Source: Chitinophaga pinensis (lineage in GTDB: Bacteria; Bacteroidota; Bacteroidia; UKL13-3). From it: a stretch of 64,000 nt of DNA. Position numbers and translations under genes: made by a program. The notes under the pieces were generated by a model. It searched no databases and had not been told where the DNA came from. It saw only the letters and a program-made list of their open reading frames with translations. The stretch lies in the NCBI GenBank assembly GCA_945870425.1, contig CAMBSD010000004.1:1-64000 (forward strand). Reading direction: 5' to 3'. This document shows positions 17,769-25,513 of this stretch, in pieces; the first letter of the stretch is position 1, and each line of letters begins with the position of its first letter.

Positions 17769-17812
17769 AGTTCACCGTGGTTCAGTTAACAGTTCACCGT
17801 GGTTCAGTAAAT
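17769..17812. repeat. Tandem 22-bp repeat, two copies
   Basis: Two adjacent 22-bp units (17769-17790 and 17791-17812) share the 18-mer AGTTCACCGTGGTTCAGT. A degenerate inverted relative lies at about 17822-17846 (GTGAACCGAATAACCGTGAA), so the region can fold back on itself. It sits directly upstream of coaE in the gap after yajC. Confidence 0.75.
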
Positions 17813-17859
17813 AATAATAATCTGTGAACCGAATAACCGTGAACCTTCAAACTATTTGA

Positions 17860-18195
17860 CTATTTCTTCTCTTCTTTAGCAGGTGCATTCAAAGTTTGAG
17901 AAGCTTCCATAGATACGGCAGTCTTGTCAATACGAATGCGAGTTCCTTCAGTTTCAATAATAAAATAGTTATCATTAATTTCAACTATCTTACCATGAAT
18001 ACCACCAATGGTTACTACCTTAAATCCTTTATCTATAGATTCGCGGAATTTCTTTTGGGCCTTCATCTTTTTTTGTTGAGGGTAAATCATAAAAAAATAG
18101 AAAACCACCATGATTAAAATAAGTGGTAAAAAATTCATAATTGGATTGCTACCAGGAGCTGGTTGCGACATTAAGATGATATTGTACATGTTCAT
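17860..18195 (-). CDS. yajC: Preprotein translocase subunit YajC
   Basis: 111-residue single-pass membrane protein associated with SecDF at the Sec translocon. One N-terminal helix (about 22-38, FLPLILIMVVFYFFMIYPQQ) followed by the conserved basic segment QQKKMKAQKKFRESI and the small beta domain with GIHGKIVEI. Met9 is an alternative start. In the nusB-DUF1573-yajC-coaE run. Confidence 0.95.
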   Translation of the reverse strand: MNMYNIILMSQPAPGSNPIMNFLPLILIMVVFYFFMIYPQQKKMKAQKKFRESIDKGFKVVTIGGIHGKIVEINDNYFIIETEGTRIRIDKTAVSMEASQTLNAPAKEEKK

Positions 18196-18217
18196 TGTTA
18201 TTTAATTAATATTTAGA

Positions 18218-18682
18218 TTAATGACTATTTTTATTGGTTTTTGGTGTTACTTCACCTTTTATTAAAACAATGGTTTCAACAGGACGTGTGTTGGCGGTAA
18301 CCGTTACTGTTTTTTCAACATGGCCGGGCTTTCCCTCGCTATTAAATGTTACATCAAGCATGGCTTCTGCACCCGGTTTGATGGGTTCTTTTGGCCATGT
18401 AGGCACCGTACAACCACAGCTAGCAGACGCGTTGCTAATTAGCAAATCACTTTTGCCAGTGTTTTTAAATACAAACTGATGGGTAACCTTCTCACCTTCG
18501 TTTATAGTTCCAAAATCAAACATATTTTCAGTAAAAGTAAGCGCAGGACCATTCTCATCAATAGCCTCTGGATTTTCGGCCGTGGCTGCATTGCTAACTG
18601 AATCAGTAGATGCTTTTTTATCAGAATTACCGCCACATGCTGCGACTGATAAAACAAAAATTGCGATGATTATTTTTTTCAT
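18218..18682 (-). CDS. DUF1573 lipoprotein
   Basis: 154 residues. Signal peptide II with lipobox SVAAC (lipidated C16), a low-complexity linker (about 17-45), then a DUF1573 beta-sandwich: FDFGTINEGEKVTHQFVFKN (about 56-75), SASCGCTVP and the C-terminal GEV strand. The domain is an ASPM/SPD-2/Hydin-like fold common in Bacteroidota envelopes; the role is unknown. Its place beside yajC is a conserved Bacteroidota arrangement as far as I recall. Confidence 0.88.
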   Translation of the reverse strand: MKKIIIAIFVLSVAACGGNSDKKASTDSVSNAATAENPEAIDENGPALTFTENMFDFGTINEGEKVTHQFVFKNTGKSDLLISNASASCGCTVPTWPKEPIKPGAEAMLDVTFNSEGKPGHVEKTVTVTANTRPVETIVLIKGEVTPKTNKNSH

Positions 18683-18708
18683 ACTTTATATGTTTAGGTT
18701 TGATATTA

Positions 18709-19650
18709 TTATTCGACTAAACCCCTACCCGCTTTGGCTACTCTACCTGATTTTTGCAGGTCTATTTGAATTTTATCTAAAAGACCATTAATGAAACCAT
18801 GACTTTGAGGGGTACTGTACAATTTGGCTAATTCCAAATACTCGTTGATGGTTACTTTCACGGGTATTTGACTAAAGTACATTAATTCACATAGTGCCAT
18901 TTTCATCAACAACAAATCTATCATGGCTATTCGATCACTTTCCCAATTCTGGGCCTTCGCTGAAATCAAAACAGTAAACTCTTCATCCTGCTCAATTGTT
19001 TTATAAAAAAGATCTTTGGCAAAACGCAAGTCTTCTTCTTTATCTTTATAAAAACTTGATTGAAAATCAGCGCCACCATTTTTATGTCCAATAATAGTCC
19101 TTTGTAGAGCTTGTGTCACCATTACCATATCGTCTTCCCAATTAGCGTAGTTTTCTTCAAGAAAAAAATTGAAAAATTCGCTATCTGCTATCAACTCTTC
19201 ATACAAAGCCAATAATGCATTTTTATCTTCTTCAATACTTGGATTTTCTAGGTTTGAATATTGAACAAAAGTTTCCATGTCTTTTGTCTCTAAAAAAACT
19301 TTTCTAAGTGTATCCGATGAATTGTTGAATTTTACTTTATAGTCTCTAAGTTTAAGTTTTAAACTTTCAGTTCTTTCAAACTGGGCTATCACTTTATTAT
19401 TGATGAATGCTTTTAACAGACCAATAGTTTCAGCATTGGGATAATGCCTTGACTGCTGAGCTTCAAGCTCCTTTTCTGCAAAAAATTTATACTCTAAACT
19501 AAATGATATTAAATATAAATAGAGCTCATAGCTTTTGTCCAAGCTTTTAACTAAATTTTTCTCATATACCGCCCTACTGGCATTTTCTTCCTGCCTAAAA
19601 GCATATATGCTTTGGAATACTTTTACTCTTAAAAATCGTCTGTTGAACAT
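18709..19650 (-). CDS. nusB: Transcription antitermination factor NusB, long form
   Basis: 313 residues, about twice the size of E. coli NusB. It begins with the NusB-like segment RRFLRVKVFQSIYAFRQ, has an inserted helical middle (about 50-200) and ends with the canonical NusB core: VLISAKAQNWESDRIAMIDL, LLMKMALCELMYF and VTINEYLELAKLYSTPQSHG. NusB with NusE/S10 binds boxA RNA during rRNA transcription. First gene of the minus-strand run. Confidence 0.92.
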   Translation of the reverse strand: MFNRRFLRVKVFQSIYAFRQEENASRAVYEKNLVKSLDKSYELYLYLISFSLEYKFFAEKELEAQQSRHYPNAETIGLLKAFINNKVIAQFERTESLKLKLRDYKVKFNNSSDTLRKVFLETKDMETFVQYSNLENPSIEEDKNALLALYEELIADSEFFNFFLEENYANWEDDMVMVTQALQRTIIGHKNGGADFQSSFYKDKEEDLRFAKDLFYKTIEQDEEFTVLISAKAQNWESDRIAMIDLLLMKMALCELMYFSQIPVKVTINEYLELAKLYSTPQSHGFINGLLDKIQIDLQKSGRVAKAGRGLVE

Positions 19651-19756
19651 TTAATTTTATTAATACCTATATACAAGCAGGGACACGTTTTACGTATAAT
19701 TTAAAAAATATAAAAGAACGTTTGCGTATTCCCGCTTTATCGAAATCTTGTTTGTA

Positions 19757-20830
19757 TTAGAAAGTAGAGCGAACCTTCAGAATAGTATTTATTCTTGCCT
19801 CTGCCATCTCGATAGCTGCTCGTTGGGTGTGAATTTTTTCAGCTGCCGATTTTTTAAATATTTCTAATGTAACGTCATATATGCGCTGAGCATTACGGTA
19901 AGCAGTTTCTCTGTTATATCCAATATGCTCTTGGTAAACATTAATCAAACCTCCAGCATTAATCAAAAAGTCAGGGGCATAAGCTATACCTTTTTCAATA
20001 AGCATATTTCCGTGAACATTTTCGTCAGCCAATTGGTTATTAGCAGCACCCGCAACCACTTTACATTTTAATTTATTTATGTTTTCAGTATTCAAAATTG
20101 CGCCCAATGCACAGGGAGCAAACACATCCACATCTAACCCGTAAATTTCATCACCTCTAACAACTTTTGCTCCTATGGTGTTGGCATAGTGTTTCAAAGT
20201 ATCTTCGTTTATGTCTGAAATGTATATTTCAGCACCTTCATTTTTCAAATGCTCAAGCAAGTGTCCTCCTACTTTACCTATGCCTTGAACAGCTACTTTT
20301 TTACCGCTCAAATCATCAGAACCATAAGCAAAATTTACAGCAGCTTTCATACCCATGTAAGTACCATATGCAGTTACAGGACTTGGATCTCCACCTCCAC
20401 CCATGCTTTCAGGTAATCCAACCACATGGCTAGTTTCCATGTGAACGTATTCCATATCTTTAGTAGTCGTATTTACGTCTTCAGCTGTGATATATTTTCC
20501 ATTCAAATTTTCAACAAAACGACCAAACTTACGCATCAAACCTTCAGTCTTGATTTTAGTTGCATCGCCAATAATAACAGCTTTAGCACCACCTAAATTT
20601 AATCCTGAAATAGCTGCTTTGTATGTCATACCTCGACTTAAACGCATTACATCGTTAATAGCCTCAGCCTCATTGGTATAATTCCATATTCTAGTTCCAC
20701 CTAAACCAGGTCCTAAAACGGTGTTATGGATTGCTATAATAGCCTTCAAACCAGTACTTTGGTCTTGGCAAAATACTATCTGCTCATGATCATATGTAGA
20801 TAGTTGGGTGAAAATGTCAGCGTTTTGCAT
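19757..20830 (-). CDS. Leucine dehydrogenase-type amino-acid dehydrogenase
   Basis: NAD-dependent oxidative deaminase of the Glu/Leu/Phe/Val family; 357 residues from ATG 20830. Active-site lysines K71 and K83 lie in SRGMTYKAAISGLNLGGAKA, the glycine-rich substrate motif is GPGLGGTRIW (40-49), and the dinucleotide fold starts at VAVQGIGKVGGHLLEHL. The 'PESMGGGGDPSPVTAYG' loop matches leucine dehydrogenase better than glutamate dehydrogenase. An ORF extension back to 20890 lies upstream of a perfect -7 element at 20856-20863, so I reject it. Likely links branched-chain amino acids with ammonia assimilation or catabolism. Confidence 0.9.
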   Translation of the reverse strand: MQNADIFTQLSTYDHEQIVFCQDQSTGLKAIIAIHNTVLGPGLGGTRIWNYTNEAEAINDVMRLSRGMTYKAAISGLNLGGAKAVIIGDATKIKTEGLMRKFGRFVENLNGKYITAEDVNTTTKDMEYVHMETSHVVGLPESMGGGGDPSPVTAYGTYMGMKAAVNFAYGSDDLSGKKVAVQGIGKVGGHLLEHLKNEGAEIYISDINEDTLKHYANTIGAKVVRGDEIYGLDVDVFAPCALGAILNTENINKLKCKVVAGAANNQLADENVHGNMLIEKGIAYAPDFLINAGGLINVYQEHIGYNRETAYRNAQRIYDVTLEIFKKSAAEKIHTQRAAIEMAEARINTILKVRSTF

Positions 20831-20855
20831 AGTAGGGATAATATTAAAACGGCTG

Positions 20856-20863
20856 CAAAAGTA
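20856..20863 (-). promoter_or_regulatory. -7 element for leucine dehydrogenase gene
   Basis: Reverse-strand TACTTTTG, exact TAnnTTTG match, 25 nt upstream of ATG 20830. It decides the start codon because the longer frame begins upstream of it. Confidence 0.55.
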
Positions 20864-20909
20864 TGCTAATATTTCACATTTCATAACCAACTTTTAAAGA
20901 GTAGTTTTT

Positions 20910-22742
20910 ATGAGTATTTCTTATAAAATTGCAAAACTTCAGATGAGAGCATTAAGTCATTTAAACAAATATTTTTATAAATACCGGTATCGTCTTATGC
21001 TGGGCATGTTATGGGTTACACTTTCAAACCTATTTGCTATATTACCAGCACAATCCGTAAGAATTGTTATTGATTTAATCAAAGAAAATTTAGCAACTTA
21101 CAGGCTCTTTGAAGGAAGTCAACTTAATTCAGCTTTATATCATTTTATCGGCATAACGATCCTTTATTTCTCAGTAGTGATAATTGGTTTAGCACTATTA
21201 AGGGGCTTTTTCATGTATATGATGAGACAAAGCCTCATCGTGATGAGTCGTTTGGTCGAATATGATTTGAAAAATGAAATATTCAGTCATTATCAAACAC
21301 TTGATCAAAACTTTTATAGAAAAAACAATACAGGTGATTTGATGGCAAGAATAAGTGAAGACGTTAGTAGAGTAAGGATGTATATTGGCCCAGCCATCAT
21401 GTATACTGTAAACCTTGCCGTTACATTTATTGTGGTGCTGTGGGCTATGTTTTCGGTAAGCGCCAAATTAAGCTTTTGGGTTTTAATACCCCTACCATTT
21501 TTATCCTACAGCATTTTCTATGTGAACACACTCATAAATAAGCGCAGCGATGCCATTCAGTCAAAACTAAGTGACCTAACAACTTTTGTGCAAGAAGCCT
21601 TTTCAGGAATCCGAGTTTTAAAAGCATTTGCAAGAGAGAATGCATCACAAGAAGATTTTTTTGTTGAAACACATGATTACAAGCAAAAGCAACTGCATTT
21701 AGCCAGGGTAGAGGCCCTCTTTTTCCCACTTATGTTTTTCCTTACAGGTTTTAGTTCCATTATAACCATTTTTGTTGGGGGGCTAATGGTGATTGATGGG
21801 GAAATTACAATTGGAAATATTGCTGAATTTACCATTTACATTAATATGCTTACTTGGCCTGTGGCTTCGGTAGGTTGGGTTAGTTCCCTCATCCAAAGAG
21901 CAGATGCATCACAAAAAAGAATAAATGAATTTTTATTTACTAAGCCTGAAATTGTTAGTGAAACTCAAAATGAATTTTACTTCAAAGAAAAAATTGAATT
22001 TAAAAATGTGTCATATACCTATCCTGGCAAAACAAAAGCAGCCATCGAGAACCTTAATTTTACAATCAACAAAGGAACTCGATTTGGCATACTAGGAAGT
22101 ACGGGTTCTGGTAAGTCGAGTTTATTAAGTTTAATTCTTAGAATCTTTGATGCAAAAGAAGGTGAAATTTTGATAGATGGTATAAACATAAAAGACATTG
22201 ATTTAAAGAAATTTAAGCAACAAATAGGTTATGTACCTCAAGACGTTTTTTTATTTAGCGACAGCATTTACAACAATATTTTGTTAGGTGTTGAAACTAT
22301 AGATCAAAATACCAAAACAAAGGTTGAACAAGCAGCCAAGCAAGCTGCACTTAGCGATAATATTGAAGGATTTAAAGATAAGTATAAAACCATGTTGGGC
22401 GAGAGGGGTATCACCCTGTCAGGTGGCCAAAAGCAGAGGGTTGCGATTGCACGAGCATTTATCAAAAATCCAGAAATCTTTATTTTTGATGACTGCCTGA
22501 GTGCTTTAGACACGAAAACAGAAGCTGAAATTTTGGAAAATATCAAAGCCATAGGTGATAATAAAACGACAATAACAGTTAGCCATAGACCCTCTAGTTT
22601 AAAAGATTGTGATTATATCCTTGTACTTAATGAAGGCTCTGTAATTGAGGAGGGTACACACGAGGAATTGATCAATTTAATGGGGGTATACCAAGAAATA
22701 TTTGACAAGCAGTTTAGTAAGGATAATGTATTAAATAAATAA
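20910..22742 (+). CDS. ABC exporter half-transporter, MdlA-like
   Basis: 610 residues: six membrane helices (about 28-330) fused to one nucleotide-binding domain. Walker A is GSTGSGKSSLL (about 396-406), the signature is LSGGQKQR, and the H loop is SHRPSS. Walker B reads IFIFDDCLSALD, with Asp where the catalytic Glu normally follows; E. coli MdlA (LILDDALSAVD) shows the same change. Such subunits usually pair with a canonical partner, but none is encoded nearby. Substrate unknown; lipid, peptide or drug export are all possible. Confidence 0.92.
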   Translation: MSISYKIAKLQMRALSHLNKYFYKYRYRLMLGMLWVTLSNLFAILPAQSVRIVIDLIKENLATYRLFEGSQLNSALYHFIGITILYFSVVIIGLALLRGFFMYMMRQSLIVMSRLVEYDLKNEIFSHYQTLDQNFYRKNNTGDLMARISEDVSRVRMYIGPAIMYTVNLAVTFIVVLWAMFSVSAKLSFWVLIPLPFLSYSIFYVNTLINKRSDAIQSKLSDLTTFVQEAFSGIRVLKAFARENASQEDFFVETHDYKQKQLHLARVEALFFPLMFFLTGFSSIITIFVGGLMVIDGEITIGNIAEFTIYINMLTWPVASVGWVSSLIQRADASQKRINEFLFTKPEIVSETQNEFYFKEKIEFKNVSYTYPGKTKAAIENLNFTINKGTRFGILGSTGSGKSSLLSLILRIFDAKEGEILIDGINIKDIDLKKFKQQIGYVPQDVFLFSDSIYNNILLGVETIDQNTKTKVEQAAKQAALSDNIEGFKDKYKTMLGERGITLSGGQKQRVAIARAFIKNPEIFIFDDCLSALDTKTEAEILENIKAIGDNKTTITVSHRPSSLKDCDYILVLNEGSVIEEGTHEELINLMGVYQEIFDKQFSKDNVLNK

Positions 22743-22844
22743 TATTATCAACATTAGTGTTTGTTAAGGTAATTTTTATTTTGAAATGCAACTTCCTACT
22801 AATATTTTGCGACAATAAAATAAACCAAATAAGATGTAATATTT

Positions 22845-23165
22845 ATGGAGGACAACGAAAGAAGAGACGGCCAGGAAGAAATTTTCTCAAAGAAGATAAG
22901 AGCAGGAAAAAGAACTTATTTCTTTGATGTGAAATCAACAAAAGGTAATGATTATTTTATAACCATCACTGAAAGTAAAAAAAGGATGGAGGATGGAACA
23001 TACATCAAGCACAAGATTTTTCTTTACAAAGAGGATTTTAATAAGTTTGCCGAAGCTTTAAACGAAACTGTAAGCCATGTTAAAACTGAGTTGATGCCAG
23101 AAGATGACTTTACAGAATTTGAAAGACAAAGTTTTGATAGCTGGAATGAAAGCAGTAATGCCTAA
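22845..23165 (+). CDS. PUR-alpha-like (DUF3276) nucleic-acid-binding protein
   Basis: 106 residues, charged and soluble, with one PUR repeat: IFSKKIRAGKRTYFFDVKST (about 13-32), YFITITESKK and IFLYKEDFNKFAEAL, followed by an acidic C-terminus. The family is found in Bacteroidota and Borrelia and binds single-stranded DNA or RNA; its cellular role is not settled. Single gene. Confidence 0.9.
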   Translation: MEDNERRDGQEEIFSKKIRAGKRTYFFDVKSTKGNDYFITITESKKRMEDGTYIKHKIFLYKEDFNKFAEALNETVSHVKTELMPEDDFTEFERQSFDSWNESSNA

Positions 23166-23204
23166 TTTTTACATTTAAGGTTATTACTTTAACAACAAAC
23201 AACT

Positions 23205-23212
23205 TATATTCG
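23205..23212 (+). promoter_or_regulatory. Possible -7 element for lipoprotein gene
   Basis: TATATTCG, one mismatch to TAnnTTTG, 25 nt before ATG 23238. It overlaps the 10-bp palindrome TTCGTACGAA (23209-23218), which could be an operator. Confidence 0.3.
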
Positions 23213-23237
23213 TACGAAAATAACTAAAACATATAAA

Positions 23238-24287
23238 ATGAAAAAAACAATTAAATCAATAGTGGCAATGCTAGCTTTAAGCAGCATTTTATTTGCTTCT
23301 TGCGGTGACGACAAAAAAAATGATCCAGTTAATCCTGCAGCATCTGTAGTAACAATTACGCTTAATAATGGAGTTCGTACTGAGATTCAGATAAGCCAAA
23401 TTCCTGACACCATTAAAGTTACTGGTAATGTTTCTATTACAGGTGGCGATAAATTAGCAAAATTAGAAGTAAGACGCACTATTTCTTCCTCAGCCGGAGA
23501 TTATAAAGTAATAAAAGTTGATTCAACTTTAAATTCTACCTCGACTGAAGTTAACATTAATGATATTGCATCTGCTACCAATTTGAGCTCATTAGCAATT
23601 GATGATAAACTTACTTATTTGGCATTGGTTACCGACTCTAAAGGTGTTCTTACTAAAGATAGCGTAATTTTTATCGTTAAAGGAATTTCTGTGTCTGGAC
23701 AAATTATTTTAGGTGCTAGTGCTAATGGAAATCAAAACAACCGATTTTTAGGGTATGCAGATAATTTTCAAGCATACGCGATTGGAACAGATAAGACCAA
23801 AAAAGATCCGGTAACTGGTAAGTTTTACTTACCTGCAAGAGAAAATGCTAGTAAAATTGATTTTGTATTTTTCTCTAATTTGCAAGATGCAAATGTGAAG
23901 GCTGCCATGTATTCCCCTGATTATCCTTTTGCTACAGGTCAAGGCTATCAAGATGAAATTTCGAAATGGCCAGCAGGTTCTCCTAGAGCTACAAAATTTA
24001 TTAGATTGGCAAACGCTTTTTCTATTTCGCAGTTTAATAATGCAAGTGATCCTAGTAACCAAGCAGTAGACAACTTATTAAAAAGTTTAAAGTTTGATGG
24101 CAAAGACGTTGATCCAAATACTTCAAATCCTCTTTCAGCGCCAACAAATAGATTAGCAAAACTCGTTAATGAAGAAATTATAGCTTTCAAAACTGCAGAT
24201 GGCAAATTAGGTTTAATGCTTATAGCCGTTACACCTGGGGCAGACTTGACTGGTAACTTCCAAGTTCAAATAAAAATGTTACCATAA
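23238..24287 (+). CDS. Lipoprotein of unknown function
   Basis: 349 residues. Lipobox LFASC (lipidated C22) is followed by GDDKKND, an acidic/Lys stretch similar to the lipoprotein-export signal that sends Bacteroidota lipoproteins to the cell surface. The rest looks like two beta-rich parts: about 37-150 (immunoglobulin-like, ITLNNGVRTEI through DSVIFIVKG) and about 151-349 (including FVFFSNLQDANVKAAMYSPD and the end FQVQIKMLP). I do not recognise the family. A strong terminator follows. Confidence 0.8.
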   Translation: MKKTIKSIVAMLALSSILFASCGDDKKNDPVNPAASVVTITLNNGVRTEIQISQIPDTIKVTGNVSITGGDKLAKLEVRRTISSSAGDYKVIKVDSTLNSTSTEVNINDIASATNLSSLAIDDKLTYLALVTDSKGVLTKDSVIFIVKGISVSGQIILGASANGNQNNRFLGYADNFQAYAIGTDKTKKDPVTGKFYLPARENASKIDFVFFSNLQDANVKAAMYSPDYPFATGQGYQDEISKWPAGSPRATKFIRLANAFSISQFNNASDPSNQAVDNLLKSLKFDGKDVDPNTSNPLSAPTNRLAKLVNEEIIAFKTADGKLGLMLIAVTPGADLTGNFQVQIKMLP

Positions 24288-24309
24288 ACAATTTATTATT
24301 AATTTAATT

Positions 24310-24343
24310 AAGCCGTTTTACAAAAAGTAAAACGGCTTTTTTA
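24310..24343 (+). terminator. Rho-independent terminator after lipoprotein gene
   Basis: Perfect 11-bp stem (24310-24320 with 24328-24338, AAGCCGTTTTA arm), 7-nt loop and a T tract. The T tract runs into the pfkA -7 element. Confidence 0.9.
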
Positions 24344-24349
24344 TTTTTG
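24342..24349 (+). promoter_or_regulatory. -7 element for pfkA
   Basis: TATTTTTG, exact TAnnTTTG match, ending 8 nt before the pfkA ATG and partly embedded in the preceding terminator's T tract. A start so close to the AUG implies a very short or absent leader. Confidence 0.45.
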
Positions 24350-24357
24350 CAATTAAA

Positions 24358-25335
24358 ATGAAAAAAATAGGAGTATTTACGTCAGGTGGCGATGCGCCCG
24401 GAATGAACGCATGTATAAGAGCAGTTGTAAGAACTGCTATTTTTAATGGCATTGAGGTGATAGGCATTATGCATGGATACAATGGCATGATTCAAGGTGG
24501 TGAAGAGTTTATTCCAATGACATCTAGAAGTGTGGGTAACATTATTCAAAGAGGTGGCACTATTCTAAAGTCATCCAGAAGTGAAGAGTTTAGAACCAAA
24601 GAAGGTAGAAAAAAAGCGTATGATAACTTAATGGAACAAGGCATTGAGGGTATTGTTTGTATTGGGGGAAATGGAACATTTACGGGCGCTGAAATTTTTT
24701 ACAATGAATTTGGAATTCCCTCTATTGGTGCACCTGGAACCATAGATAATGATTTGTATGGAACAGACTTTACAATAGGTTTTGATACAGCTATCAATAC
24801 AGCCATGGATGCCATTGATAAAATACGCGATACGGCAGATTCACATGGCCGTATCTTTTTTATTGAAGTAATGGGCCGCGAAGCTGGTTTCATAGCACTA
24901 GCCTCAGGTATTGCAGGTGGAGCAGAAATCATTTTGCTTCCTGAAATTAAGGAAGATATGGCAGAAGTAATTCAGTTTTTTAAAGACCGGCAAACAAGTA
25001 AAAAGTCATTTTCAATTGCCATTGTAGCTGAAGGAAACTATGAAGGTGGGGCATTTGCAATATCCGATAGATTGAAAAAAGAAATTCCTGGTTTCGAATC
25101 AAGAGTCGTAATTCTAGGACATATTCAAAGGGGGGGATCCCCAAGCGCTTATGATAGGGTCTTAGCATCTAAGCTTGGAAATGCTGCTGTTGAAGCTTTG
25201 ATGAAAGGGGAGAGAAACAAAATGGCAGGGTTAATAAACAATAGAGTAGTATTAACACCTTTTCATGACTCAATATACATGAAAAAAGATTTAAATCCAG
25301 ACATGTTGAAATTAATTGATATTTTCAATTCATAA
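24358..25335 (+). CDS. pfkA: 6-phosphofructokinase
   Basis: Glycolysis: phosphorylates fructose 6-phosphate. 325 residues with GGDAPGMNA (10-18), catalytic GTIDND (D130), MGREAGF, and HIQRGGSPSAYDR. The nucleotide/metal motif that reads GGDGS in E. coli is GGNGT here (N105 replaces the Mg-binding Asp103); codon AAT is unambiguous. The Gly after it (G106) fits an ATP- rather than PPi-type enzyme. Monocistronic with flanking terminator signals. Confidence 0.95.
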   Translation: MKKIGVFTSGGDAPGMNACIRAVVRTAIFNGIEVIGIMHGYNGMIQGGEEFIPMTSRSVGNIIQRGGTILKSSRSEEFRTKEGRKKAYDNLMEQGIEGIVCIGGNGTFTGAEIFYNEFGIPSIGAPGTIDNDLYGTDFTIGFDTAINTAMDAIDKIRDTADSHGRIFFIEVMGREAGFIALASGIAGGAEIILLPEIKEDMAEVIQFFKDRQTSKKSFSIAIVAEGNYEGGAFAISDRLKKEIPGFESRVVILGHIQRGGSPSAYDRVLASKLGNAAVEALMKGERNKMAGLINNRVVLTPFHDSIYMKKDLNPDMLKLIDIFNS

Positions 25336-25425
25336 ATTTATTTTTTCTATTAATTTGTTTTTAATACGTAATAATAAAAATGTGTAATTAAATAATGATT
25401 AGTTCGTAACAAAAATAATTCAATA

Positions 25426-25454
25426 AAAAAAGTCTTGCAAAGTGAGGCTTTTTT
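25426..25454 (+). terminator. Likely terminator after pfkA
   Basis: AAAAAAGTCT and AGGCTTTTTT pair over 10 positions (one G-U) around a 9-nt loop, followed by T residues. Confidence 0.55.
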
Positions 25455-25513
25455 GGTTGAAAATTGTTTAAATTTTTAGGTAATTTCAAGCATATTGCAG
25501 CATTATTATTAAC

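Noticed and set aside
17769-17812. CRISPR-like array
   Set aside because: Only two repeat copies, directly adjacent without unique spacers and no cas genes.
19757-20890. Longer start of leucine dehydrogenase at 20890
   Set aside because: The extension is upstream of an exact -7 element (20856-20863) and is not family-like; ATG 20830 gives the expected N-terminus.
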